Shown here: positions 55,794 to 63,602 of the stretch, in pieces
Numbering within the stretch: position 1 is the stretch's first letter
Layout: every line of letters starts with the position of its first letter
NCBI RefSeq assembly: GCF_012396185.1
Contig: NZ_JAAXOW010000001.1
Location: forward strand, 372,001 to 436,000
Reading direction: 5' to 3'
DNA length: 64,000 bases
Source of the DNA: Sanguibacter hominis ATCC BAA-789
GTDB lineage: Bacteria > Actinomycetota > Actinomycetes > Actinomycetales > Cellulomonadaceae
Position numbers and translations under genes: made by a program
Notes under the pieces: generated by a model
Told to the model about the DNA's origin: nothing
The model's input: only the letters and a program-made list of their open reading frames with translations
Databases searched by the model: none

Positions 55794-57056
55794 TCAGCCG
55801 CGCAGGCGCGCGACCGTGTCGGCGAGGACGTCGTGGAACGTCGGGAAGGTCTTCTTCACGCACGCCGGGTCGTCGAGCGTGACGCCCTCGGCACGCAGGC
55901 CTGCGATCGAGAAGGCCATCGCGATGCGGTGGTCGCGGAACGTCTCGACGTGCACCGGCTGGTACTCGCCAGGGTAGATCTCGATCCAGTCGTGCCCCGT
56001 CTCGACGCGGATGCCCGCGCGACGCAGGTTCGAGGCGCACGCCTCGAGGCGGTCGCACTCCTTGACCCGGGTGTTGTAGACGTCCTCGATGCGCACCGGC
56101 CCGTCGGCGAACGGCGCGATCGCGGCGAGCGTCGGCATCGTGTCGGAGATGTCACGCATGTTGACCGTGAGGCCGCGCAAGGTACCGATGCCCGTGACCG
56201 TCGTCGCGGCCTGCGTCCTCTCGACGTGCGCGCCCATCTGCTCGAGCACGTCGACAAAGGCGAGGTCACCCTGCAGGGCACCGGCGCCGAGGTGCGGGAC
56301 GGTGACGCTCTCACCGAGGAGAGCCGCGGCAGCGAAGAAGTAGCTGGCCGACGACGCGTCGGGCTCGATCGCGTACTCGCGCGCGACGTAGGGCTGCGGG
56401 CGGACGCGATAGGTGCGACCGTCGACGTCGACCTCCACGCCGAACGCGCGCATCATCTCGGTGGTGATCCGCACGTACGGGACCGAGACGAGGTCCGTGA
56501 CCTCGATCGTCATGCCGTCGCGCGCGAGCGGCGCGACGAGCAGGAGCGCGGTGAGGAACTGTGACGACGTGCCCGCGTCGAGCGTGACCGTCCCGCCGGG
56601 CAGGGCGCCCGTCCCGACGACGGTCACGGGGTGGTGGTCGGGCTCGCCCGGGAACTCGAGCTGCGCACCGAGCTCCGTGAGCGCGTCCGTCAGGGGCGCC
56701 ATGGGGCGGCGGCGCATCTGGTCCGACGCGTCGAAGCGGAACGTGCCCGTGCCGGTCGTGGCGAGCGCGGGCAGGAAGCGTGCCGTCGTCGCGCCGTCGC
56801 GGCAGAACACCGCGACGTCGTCGACCTGCGGGCCGGTCGCCGAGCCGTGGATCGTCCACACGCTGCTCGTCACGTCACCGGTCGTCCGGGTCCCCTGCTC
56901 GACGACGTACCCGAGCGCGCGCAGTCCCTCGACGAACGCTTCCGTGTCGTCGGAGAGCAGCGGGTCGACCAGCGTGGTCTCGCCGCCCGCAGCGGCCGCG
57001 AGCAGCAGGGCGCGCGCGGTGATGGACTTGGAGCCGGGGATCTGGACGTGGACCAC
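55794..57056 (-). CDS. aroA: 3-phosphoshikimate 1-carboxyvinyltransferase (EPSP synthase)
   Basis: 420 residues, GTG start with TACCAT 7 nt upstream. IPGSKSITARALLLA opens the fold at once, without the longer lead seen in many relatives. LDAGTSSQFLTALLL, YNTRVKECDRLEACASNLRR and FRDHRIAMAFSIAGL are conserved. The PEP-site loop reads CRDGATTARFLPA: aligning its Arg93 with E. coli Arg100 puts Ala89 at Gly96. It catalyses the sixth shikimate step. It stands apart from other aro genes and may be one of two copies. Confidence 0.9.
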   Translation of the reverse strand: MVHVQIPGSKSITARALLLAAAAGGETTLVDPLLSDDTEAFVEGLRALGYVVEQGTRTTGDVTSSVWTIHGSATGPQVDDVAVFCRDGATTARFLPALATTGTGTFRFDASDQMRRRPMAPLTDALTELGAQLEFPGEPDHHPVTVVGTGALPGGTVTLDAGTSSQFLTALLLVAPLARDGMTIEVTDLVSVPYVRITTEMMRAFGVEVDVDGRTYRVRPQPYVAREYAIEPDASSASYFFAAAALLGESVTVPHLGAGALQGDLAFVDVLEQMGAHVERTQAATTVTGIGTLRGLTVNMRDISDTMPTLAAIAPFADGPVRIEDVYNTRVKECDRLEACASNLRRAGIRVETGHDWIEIYPGEYQPVHVETFRDHRIAMAFSIAGLRAEGVTLDDPACVKKTFPTFHDVLADTVARLRG

Positions 57057-57063
57057 GCCTCGG

Positions 57064-57069
57064 ATGGTA
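57064..57069 (-). promoter_or_regulatory. TANNNT -10 motif for aroA
   Basis: TACCAT on the minus strand, 7 nt before the GTG at 57056. Confidence 0.5.
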
Positions 57070-57113
57070 GCCGAGGCCGCTCAGGCCTCCGGAGACCGTC
57101 CCACGGGCGGCGG

Positions 57114-58529
57114 TCAGGACTGCGTGAAGCCCGCTCGAGTCATCTCGCCCCACTCTGACTCCTTGCGGCGCAGGGCCCGCAGAACCCCGACGGCGCGCCA
57201 CCACGAGTGCACGAAGTGGAACCAGAACGGCTCCGCGATCGCTGCCCACAGGAGCGCCGCGACGTCACGGGTGCGCGGGTACCGCGCGAACGACACCTCC
57301 TCGACGAGCATCGCCGCGAGCGAGCCGAGCGTCGCCAGGAGGACCGACGCACCGACGTACATCCACAGGAGCGACCACGGCAGCGTGCCCGTCACGAGCC
57401 CGACCGCCACGACCGCGACGCCGAGCAGCTCGACGAAGGGGCCGACCAGCTCGAAGAGCACGAAGTACGGCATCGTGATGACGCCGAGCACGCCGTACCG
57501 GGGGCGACCGATCATCTTCCGGTACTTCCAGAGCAGCTCGCCGAGGCCTTGCGACCACCGCTCACGCTGCCGCTTGAGGACCGACACCCGGTCGGGCACC
57601 TCCGTCCAGCAGACAGGCTCAGGGCTGAACACGACCCGGAACGGCACGCCACGGTCCCGCATCATGCGGTGCAGGCCCACGACCAGGTCGGCGTCCTCCG
57701 CGAGAGACGTCGCGTCGAGGCCGCCCAAGTCGACCACTGCCTGCCTGCGGAAGATCCCGAACGCCCCCGAGATGATCAGCAGCCCGTTGAGGCTCGACCA
57801 GCCGGACCTGCCCACGAGGAAGGCGCGCAGGTACTCGAGGACCTGCGTGCGCACGACGAGGCTGCGCGGCACGCGCGTCGCGACGATGCGCCCGTCGCGC
57901 ACGATCGCACCGTTCGACGGGAGCACGACCCCTCCCGCTGCGACGACCCTGTCGTCGTCGATGAACGGCTGCACGACGTGCAGGAGCGCGTCCGGGTCGA
58001 GTATCGAGTCGGCGTCGATCATGCATACGAGCTCGTTCGACGCGACGCGCAGGCCCGCGTTGACCGCGTCCGAGCGGCGCCCGACGCTCTCCTTGCGGAT
58101 CACCACGAGGCCCGGGTTGGTCCGCGACCGCAGCGTCTCGATCGTCGCCCCCTCCTGCTCGATCGACTCGGACACGGGCAGCCGCTCCGGGACGAGGTCG
58201 AACGCCTCGACCAGGACGGCGGCCGTGCGGTCCCGCGAGCCGTCGTCGACGACGACGACCTCCGTGCGCGGGTAGCGCAGCCGGAGAAGTGCCGTGACCG
58301 ACTCGAGGATGACCGCCTCCTCGTTGTGCGCCGGCACGATCACGGAGACGCCGGGTGCGAGCGGGTTCGCGAAGGTCAGCGCCTGCGTCAGCTCCGCAGG
58401 CCATGCGACCTCGTCGGTGATCGCGGCCCCCGCCCGCACCACGAGCAGGATGTACACGAGGTTGTAGATCAGGTAGTAGACGACCAGGACGACGGTCACG
58501 ACGCTGACCAGCGTGGTGAGGGCGGTCAT
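57114..58529 (-). CDS. Processive-type family 2 glycosyltransferase, membrane-bound
   Basis: 471 residues. An N-terminal helix (LVSVVTVVLVVYYLIYNLVYI) is followed by the GT-A domain with VIVPAHNEEAVILES, VVVDDGSRDRT, CMIDADSILDPDALL (DxD) and LAEDADLVVGLHRMM (general base region). The Q-x-x-R-W motif LKRQRERWSQGLGEL marks processive synthases of the cellulose/hyaluronan/PNAG type. Four C-terminal helices follow. It would polymerise a UDP-sugar and push the chain out. The ATG overlaps the HEAT gene stop (ATGA), giving a coupled RR-HEAT-GT operon. Confidence 0.92.
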   Translation of the reverse strand: MTALTTLVSVVTVVLVVYYLIYNLVYILLVVRAGAAITDEVAWPAELTQALTFANPLAPGVSVIVPAHNEEAVILESVTALLRLRYPRTEVVVVDDGSRDRTAAVLVEAFDLVPERLPVSESIEQEGATIETLRSRTNPGLVVIRKESVGRRSDAVNAGLRVASNELVCMIDADSILDPDALLHVVQPFIDDDRVVAAGGVVLPSNGAIVRDGRIVATRVPRSLVVRTQVLEYLRAFLVGRSGWSSLNGLLIISGAFGIFRRQAVVDLGGLDATSLAEDADLVVGLHRMMRDRGVPFRVVFSPEPVCWTEVPDRVSVLKRQRERWSQGLGELLWKYRKMIGRPRYGVLGVITMPYFVLFELVGPFVELLGVAVVAVGLVTGTLPWSLLWMYVGASVLLATLGSLAAMLVEEVSFARYPRTRDVAALLWAAIAEPFWFHFVHSWWRAVGVLRALRRKESEWGEMTRAGFTQS

Positions 58530-59395
58530 GCGCTCCTCCCCGTCGCGCCGAGCTGCGCGAGCGCAGCGTCGATCGCACGACGCTCGACGCTGCCGAGCGA
58601 CGCACGAGATCGCGCGGCGCTGAGAGCGGGCACCGCCGTGGGTGCGCCGATCCGACCGAGGGCGACCGCCGCACGCAGCCGCAAGGTCGGGTCCGTGTCG
58701 ACGAGCGCCTCCTCGATCCGTGTCCGGGCATCAGCGAGGCCGAGGTACCCCGCGGCGTCGACCGCGAGCCTGCGGACCCGGGGGTCCGTCGAGGTCCACG
58801 CCGCGTCGAGGTGGTCTGCGCGCGTCGGCGCGGCATGGACGATCGCCATCGCGGCGCCGCTCATCGTCACGCCCGCCCTGCGTCCGGCGACGGCGTGCAG
58901 GAGCGCGGGCAGCGCGTCGACGGCGTGCGCATGTCCGAGCGCCTGCACGGCGGTCGCACGCACGCCCGCGTGCGGGTCGCGCAAGAGCTCGACGACTGGT
59001 CCGGGGTCTCCCCCGGGCGCTGCGGCGACGTAGAGCTGGACGGCGCGCGCGCGGCGGACGGCGCTGCGCGACCTCATGCCGCGACGCGCTTCCTCGAGGA
59101 AGCCGTGCTCGCGCAGCCATGCGCCGAGCGCCTCGCGGTCTGCACCGCGCACCTTGTGGGACATCGACGCGGCGACCTGCCCCATCATCGTGCGGAGCCT
59201 GCGGCCTTGCGGCATCGGCGGATCCTCGCCGTCGGTCACGGCCAGGACGACCGGGAGCACCTCGGCGCGGGCGCGCTGGTCGCGCCGCCTGCTCAGCACC
59301 GTCCAGGCACGCGTCCCAGCGATGAGGAGCATGAGGACGACGACGGCGCCGGCGACCGCGACGAGCATCGCCGCCGTGGCGTCGAGAACCCCCAT
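58526..59395 (-). CDS. Membrane-anchored HEAT-repeat protein
   Basis: 289 residues. One N-terminal helix (MLVAVAGAVVVLMLLIAGTRAW) is followed by a basic stretch and, from ~residue 110, HEAT/PBS-lyase-like repeats: VVELLRDPHAGVRATAVQAL, WTSTDPRVRRLAVDAAGYLG and LVDTDPTLRLRAAVALGRIG. Such repeats bind partner proteins. It starts on the last base of the response-regulator stop (TGATG) and overlaps the glycosyltransferase start by 4 nt, suggesting it links regulator and synthase. That role is inference. Confidence 0.88.
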   Translation of the reverse strand: MGVLDATAAMLVAVAGAVVVLMLLIAGTRAWTVLSRRRDQRARAEVLPVVLAVTDGEDPPMPQGRRLRTMMGQVAASMSHKVRGADREALGAWLREHGFLEEARRGMRSRSAVRRARAVQLYVAAAPGGDPGPVVELLRDPHAGVRATAVQALGHAHAVDALPALLHAVAGRRAGVTMSGAAMAIVHAAPTRADHLDAAWTSTDPRVRRLAVDAAGYLGLADARTRIEEALVDTDPTLRLRAAVALGRIGAPTAVPALSAARSRASLGSVERRAIDAALAQLGATGRSA

Positions 59396-59763
59396 CAGGT
59401 CCGCGCGAGGATCGACTCGGCACGCACGATGAGCTCACGGGTGCTGAACGGCTTCTGCATGTACTCGTCTGCGCCCGAGCGGAAGGCGCGCTCGAAGTCG
59501 CTCTCCTGCGCCTTCGCGGTGAGCATGAGGATGCGGGTCGCGGCAAGCTCCGGGTCGGCGCGGACCGTCTCGCACACGGCGATGCCGTCCGGTCCGGGGA
59601 TCATCCAGTCGAGCACCACCAGGTCAGGGCGTTGCGTGCGGATCGCGGCGAGCGCCGCGTCGCCGTCCTCGACCTGCGCGACGTCGTGCCCCGCGGACCT
59701 GAGCTTGTGCGCCACGAGGGCGGCGATGTCGATGTCGTCCTCGACGACAAGGATGCGTGCCAT
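59395..59763 (-). CDS. Stand-alone response-regulator receiver domain
   Basis: 122 residues from the ATG at 59763, behind GAGGAG/GGAG; the longer frame is leader. Asp9/Asp10 of the acidic pocket, phospho-acceptor Asp52 (LVVLDWMIPGPDG), Thr82 (LMLTAKA) and Lys104 (YMQKPFS) are all in place. There is no DNA-binding or enzyme output domain, so it should signal by protein contact. It is divergent from a histidine kinase and is the first gene of the HEAT/glycosyltransferase operon. Confidence 0.94.
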   Translation of the reverse strand: MARILVVEDDIDIAALVAHKLRSAGHDVAQVEDGDAALAAIRTQRPDLVVLDWMIPGPDGIAVCETVRADPELAATRILMLTAKAQESDFERAFRSGADEYMQKPFSTRELIVRAESILART

Positions 59764-59867
59764 GCTCCAGCTCCTCGTCCTGCGCCCGACCGCCCACCTG
59801 GGAGGTCGTCGGCAACGGTGTCTTCCCAGCATAATCAACAGGAACGACTTCCACGCGAGGGGGGCAC

Positions 59868-61946
59868 ATGCCCACGAGCCTGCTCATGCATACCCGGACG
59901 CGCTCCCAGATGGTGCTGCTGCACGTCGCTCTGCTCGCCGTGGCGCTCGCGCTCGGCTCCGGGGCGGCGAGCCTCGCGCGGGGTGGGCCCGTGTCGCTGT
60001 GGTGGCCGGCGTCCGGTGTCGCCGTGCTCGCGGTCCTCGCTCTCCCGCGCGAGCTGCGCTGGCTGGGCCTGGCCGACGTCGCGGTCGTCACGACGGTCGC
60101 GAACGTCCTCGCGCACCGCGACCCGCTCCTGGCGGCCGGGCACGGTGTCGCCAACGCGGTCGAGGCAGGTGTCGTCGTCCTCGTGCTCATGCGCGGGCGT
60201 CGGATCCCGGCGCTCGTGACGATGAACGACCTGCTGCGGCTTCTCGTCGGCGCGTGCTTCGGCGCGCTCGCAGGCTCGGGGGTCAGCGCTGTCGGTTTTC
60301 TCGCCGCGACGGGGGAGGTGCCCGTCCGGGCGCTGCTGACGATCGTGACGAGCCACGCGTCAGCGATCCTGATCATCGTTCCCGTGGTCATCGGCGGCAA
60401 CCATCCTGCGGCTCGGCGCGGACCTGGGCACGTCGCTCAGGCGGTGCTCCTCCTCGCGGTCGTGCTGCTCGTGTTCTGGCCCGGCATCCACCTCCCGCTC
60501 ACCTACCTGCCCATGCCGCTCCTCGTGTGGGCGACGTTCCTGTTCTCCACGCGGCACGTGGCGCTGCAGCTCCTCCTCGTCGCGGCGGCCGTCACGACGC
60601 TCACCACGCTCGGCGGGGGACCGTTCGCGACCGACGACCGCGTCCCCGATCCGGGGGTGGAGCTGGCGGTCATGCAGATCTTCCTGCTGACCTACGGCGT
60701 GTCGATCCTCGCGTTCGCCGTGACGCAGGAGGAGCGGCGCCACCTGCGCGACCACCTCGCCGAGCGCGAGCAGATACTCCAGGGAGGGATCGTCGACGCC
60801 CAGTTCGGCCTGATCATCATGAACGAGATCTCTCCGGACCAGATCCAGGTGCTCCAGAGCAACCGGCTTGCCGCGCGCCTCCTGCCTGAGGTCCCGTTCG
60901 TGCGACGTGACCTGCTCCACGAGGCGGACGGTGAGGAGCCCGAGCTGCCGCTCCTGCCGCTCGACGCGGCGGGAGGCTCGGCCTTCATCGACGCTATCGA
61001 CTCCGTGCGCATGTCCCCCCGCGGGGAGGTCTACGCCGAGCTCGCCGCCGCGGGCGGGCGTCACCTCGAGCTGCACCTGACGCGTGCCCCGCGCGGGAAC
61101 GGCGAGGCGTTGCTCACCGCGCAGCTCATCGACGTCACCCAGCAGCGCCGCGCGGACGCCGCCACGCTCCGCGCCCTCGAGGACGAGCGCGCCGCGGCCG
61201 AGCACCTGCGCGACCTCAACCAGCAGAAGGACGACTTCGTGTCGACCGTCAGCCACGAGCTGCGCACGCCGGTGACGAGCATCCTCGGCTTCGTCGAGCT
61301 GCTCATCGACGAGACGGACCCGACCGAGGAGCAGAGCCGCCACCTCGCAGTCATCGAGCGCAACGCGCTTCGCCTGCGCAACCTCGTCGAGGACCTGCTC
61401 GCTGTCGGTGCGGGGGCGCAGGGTCGGGCGGTCCCGGTCCCGACAGACGTGCAGGCGCTGGCGGCAGACGTCGTCGAGGAGCTCACGCCGTCGGCCCAGC
61501 GACGCGAGGTGACGCTCCAGCTGCTGCCGGGCGCGCCCGTACGGGGCTTGGTCGCCCCGAGCGACATCGCGCGGGTGGTGACGAACCTCGTGACGAACGC
61601 GATCAAGTTCACGCCCGCGGGCGGGCTCGTCGCGGTCCAGGTGGCTGAGCGCGCGGACGACGTCGTCCTGACGGTCACGGACACGGGTGTCGGGATCAAG
61701 CGCGAGGACCTCGACCGGGTGTTCGACCGCTTCTACCGCAGCTCGAGCGCCTCCTCGCGGAAGGTCCCCGGCGCGGGTCTCGGCCTGACGCTCGTGCGGA
61801 GCCTCGTGACGCGCAACGGCGGCACGGTCGACCTCACGTCGAACGGAACGAGCGGGACGCAGGCCACCGTGCACCTGCCCGCGGTACGGCCCGACCCGGC
61901 GCCGGTCGCCGCCCCAGAGCCGGCGCACGCCCCTGACGTGCCGTGA
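59868..61946 (+). CDS. Membrane sensor histidine kinase with MASE1-like domain
   Basis: 692 residues, ATG behind GAGGGGGG. The first ~290 residues hold about eight helices with the MASE1 pattern (SLWWPASGVAVLAVLALPREL, ASAILIIVPVVIGG). A degenerate PAS-like region (~300-430) follows, then a DHp domain with FVSTVSHELRTPVTSILGF (His463) and an HATPase domain with VVTNLVTNAIKF, DTGVGIKRED and GAGLGLTLVRSLV. The C-tail is Pro/Ala rich. The divergent receiver gene 105 bp away is its likely partner. The MASE1 ligand is unknown. Confidence 0.93.
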   Translation: MPTSLLMHTRTRSQMVLLHVALLAVALALGSGAASLARGGPVSLWWPASGVAVLAVLALPRELRWLGLADVAVVTTVANVLAHRDPLLAAGHGVANAVEAGVVVLVLMRGRRIPALVTMNDLLRLLVGACFGALAGSGVSAVGFLAATGEVPVRALLTIVTSHASAILIIVPVVIGGNHPAARRGPGHVAQAVLLLAVVLLVFWPGIHLPLTYLPMPLLVWATFLFSTRHVALQLLLVAAAVTTLTTLGGGPFATDDRVPDPGVELAVMQIFLLTYGVSILAFAVTQEERRHLRDHLAEREQILQGGIVDAQFGLIIMNEISPDQIQVLQSNRLAARLLPEVPFVRRDLLHEADGEEPELPLLPLDAAGGSAFIDAIDSVRMSPRGEVYAELAAAGGRHLELHLTRAPRGNGEALLTAQLIDVTQQRRADAATLRALEDERAAAEHLRDLNQQKDDFVSTVSHELRTPVTSILGFVELLIDETDPTEEQSRHLAVIERNALRLRNLVEDLLAVGAGAQGRAVPVPTDVQALAADVVEELTPSAQRREVTLQLLPGAPVRGLVAPSDIARVVTNLVTNAIKFTPAGGLVAVQVAERADDVVLTVTDTGVGIKREDLDRVFDRFYRSSSASSRKVPGAGLGLTLVRSLVTRNGGTVDLTSNGTSGTQATVHLPAVRPDPAPVAAPEPAHAPDVP

Positions 61947-61987
61947 CGGCCGGACGAAGGTCCACCGGCGCCACCCGTCACCGCCCC

Positions 61988-61993
61988 TAGCCT
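61988..61993 (+). promoter_or_regulatory. TANNNT -10 motif for the methyltransferase gene
   Basis: TAGCCT, 7 nt before the ATG at 62001. Confidence 0.5.
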
Positions 61994-62000
61994 GGGAGCC

Positions 62001-62636
62001 ATGAGCGATGAGGTCGTCGACGCGGTGCGTCGACGTTTCGACGGTCGCGCCGCGACGTACGACGAGAGCGCGATGCATCGTGACCTTGCCGGCGCGGTCG
62101 CAGAGTTCGTCGACGTGCCACCAGGTGCTGCGGTGCTCGACGTCGCGACCGGGACGGGTCTGGTGCTCCGCGCGCTGACGGCGCAGGGTGGTGTGCGCCC
62201 CCTCCAGACCGCAGGTGTCGACGTCTCCCCCGGCATGGTCGAGGTTGCTCGCCGACATCTTCCGGACGCGACGCTCGTCGTCGCTGACGCGCGTCGCCTG
62301 CCGTTCCCGGACGCGTCCTTCGACCTCGTCACGTGCGTCACAGGTCTGCACCTGATACCGGACACCCCGGTCGTCCTGGCGGAGTGGGCGCGAGTGCTAC
62401 GGCGGGGCGGCGTCGCCGTGACCGCGACCTTCGCCGCGTTCGACGCGTCGCGCCACCACCGGGAGCACACGGGCCCCGCTCCTGCCCCCTACCCGCTGCG
62501 CCACGACGAGTTCCGCACCTCGGAGGGGCTCGTCGAGGCGGCCGCCCCGCACGGGTTCCGGCTCCGTCGCTCGACGACGTGGTCGGACGGCTTCGACACC
62601 CTGCTCGTCGCCGAGCTGGCGCTCACCGAGGCCTGA
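62001..62636 (+). CDS. Class I SAM-dependent methyltransferase
   Basis: 211 residues. VRRRFDGRAATYDESAMHRD opens in the UbiE/MenG style. Motif I is VLDVATGTGLVLRAL, motif post-I GVDVSPGMVEVARRHL, and LPFPDASFDLVTCVTGLHLI follows. Substrate unknown; quinone or small-molecule methylation is typical of relatives. A TAGCCT motif 7 nt before the ATG suggests leaderless transcription. Convergent with the hydrolase gene, 9 nt apart. Confidence 0.9.
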   Translation: MSDEVVDAVRRRFDGRAATYDESAMHRDLAGAVAEFVDVPPGAAVLDVATGTGLVLRALTAQGGVRPLQTAGVDVSPGMVEVARRHLPDATLVVADARRLPFPDASFDLVTCVTGLHLIPDTPVVLAEWARVLRRGGVAVTATFAAFDASRHHREHTGPAPAPYPLRHDEFRTSEGLVEAAAPHGFRLRRSTTWSDGFDTLLVAELALTEA

Positions 62637-62645
62637 AGCTGCGCG

Positions 62646-63347
62646 TCAGGACGCGTCGACCGCCTCGACGATCACCGTCGCGAGGTCGTCGGGTCGCGTC
62701 ATCTGCGGCCAGTGACCGGTCGGCAGGTCGACGTACTCGACGTCCGTCATGCGGGCGAGCTCCGCGACCATCGGGTGCCCGTGCGCGACCAGGCCTGCGA
62801 GAACCTCTCCCGAGAACTCGCAGGCGACGATCGTCGCGGGCACGGCGAACCGACGCTCGTCGCGCAGCACCTGGGGATCCTGCGCGACGCCGCGCGGCTG
62901 CGGGATCGCCCGCGCGCGGAACTCGGCGCGCAGACGGTCGTCGAGGTCGACGAGGTCCTCGTCGTCGAACAGCTCCCAGGGCGGGAGCGGCACGTCCCCG
63001 TCGACCACGGGGAGCTGGTCGTTGATCGCCTCGCCGTCGCCCAGCGGGCCTGCGTCCACGTGGATCACGCGCGCGACGGCGTCGGGCCGCGCGTCTGCGG
63101 CAGCGTGCGCGATCGCACTGCCGCCAGAGTGCCCGACGAGCACGACCGGCGCGTCCGCGGCGTCGATCTCCCGGACGACGGCGGCCACGTGGTCCGCGAG
63201 GCCGATGCCGCTGCGGTCCGCGTCGACGGACTCGAGCCCCGGAAGGGTCAGGGGGCGTGCGACGTGCCCGGCGCGCTCGAGCGCCTCGGTGACGACGGAC
63301 CAGGAGCTCGCGTCGAGCCAGAAGCCCGGGATGAGGATGACGTGCAT
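62646..63347 (-). CDS. Alpha/beta hydrolase
   Basis: 233 residues. The oxyanion/strand start is MHVILIPGFWLDASSWSVV. The nucleophile elbow VLVGHSGGSAIAHAAAD, an Asp near FDDEDLVDLDD and the His in LPTGHWPQMTRPDDLA form a plausible triad. It resembles esterase/EstA-like proteins of the AB-hydrolase_6 group. Substrate unknown. TAGCGT lies 6 nt before the ATG. Confidence 0.9.
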   Translation of the reverse strand: MHVILIPGFWLDASSWSVVTEALERAGHVARPLTLPGLESVDADRSGIGLADHVAAVVREIDAADAPVVLVGHSGGSAIAHAAADARPDAVARVIHVDAGPLGDGEAINDQLPVVDGDVPLPPWELFDDEDLVDLDDRLRAEFRARAIPQPRGVAQDPQVLRDERRFAVPATIVACEFSGEVLAGLVAHGHPMVAELARMTDVEYVDLPTGHWPQMTRPDDLATVIVEAVDAS

Positions 63348-63353
63348 GGCTCG

Positions 63354-63359
63354 ACGCTA
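63354..63359 (-). promoter_or_regulatory. TANNNT -10 motif for the hydrolase gene
   Basis: TAGCGT on the minus strand, 6 nt before the ATG at 63347. Confidence 0.45.
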
Positions 63360-63410
63360 TCGCCGTCCACCGGCACGGGCGAGGGTGACGAGGCCCGGCA
63401 GCAGGGCCCG

Positions 63411-63602
63411 TCACCTCTCCAGGCGCAGCGCGAGCGCCGGGCAGACCGAGGCGGCGCGCCGGGCGTGCCGCACGTCGTCGTCCGGCACGACCGGGTCGAG
63501 GACGGCAGGGAAGCCGTCGGGCTCCATCCGGAGCTGTTCCGGCAGCAGGAGGGCGCAGAAGCCGTGCCCGTCGCACCGCGTCCAGTCGATCTCGAGCCTC
63601 AC
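63411..63602 (-). CDS. Three-cysteine (3Fe-4S type) ferredoxin
   Basis: 63 residues; the GTG overlaps the upstream stop (GTGA). CDGHGFC and the later SVCP give three cysteines, with His at the position of the fourth, the actinobacterial pattern Cys-x2-His-x2-Cys seen in P450-type ferredoxins that hold a 3Fe-4S cluster. It is coupled to a NuoF-like protein, which probably reduces it or is reduced by it. Confidence 0.88.
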   Translation of the reverse strand: MRLEIDWTRCDGHGFCALLLPEQLRMEPDGFPAVLDPVVPDDDVRHARRAASVCPALALRLER

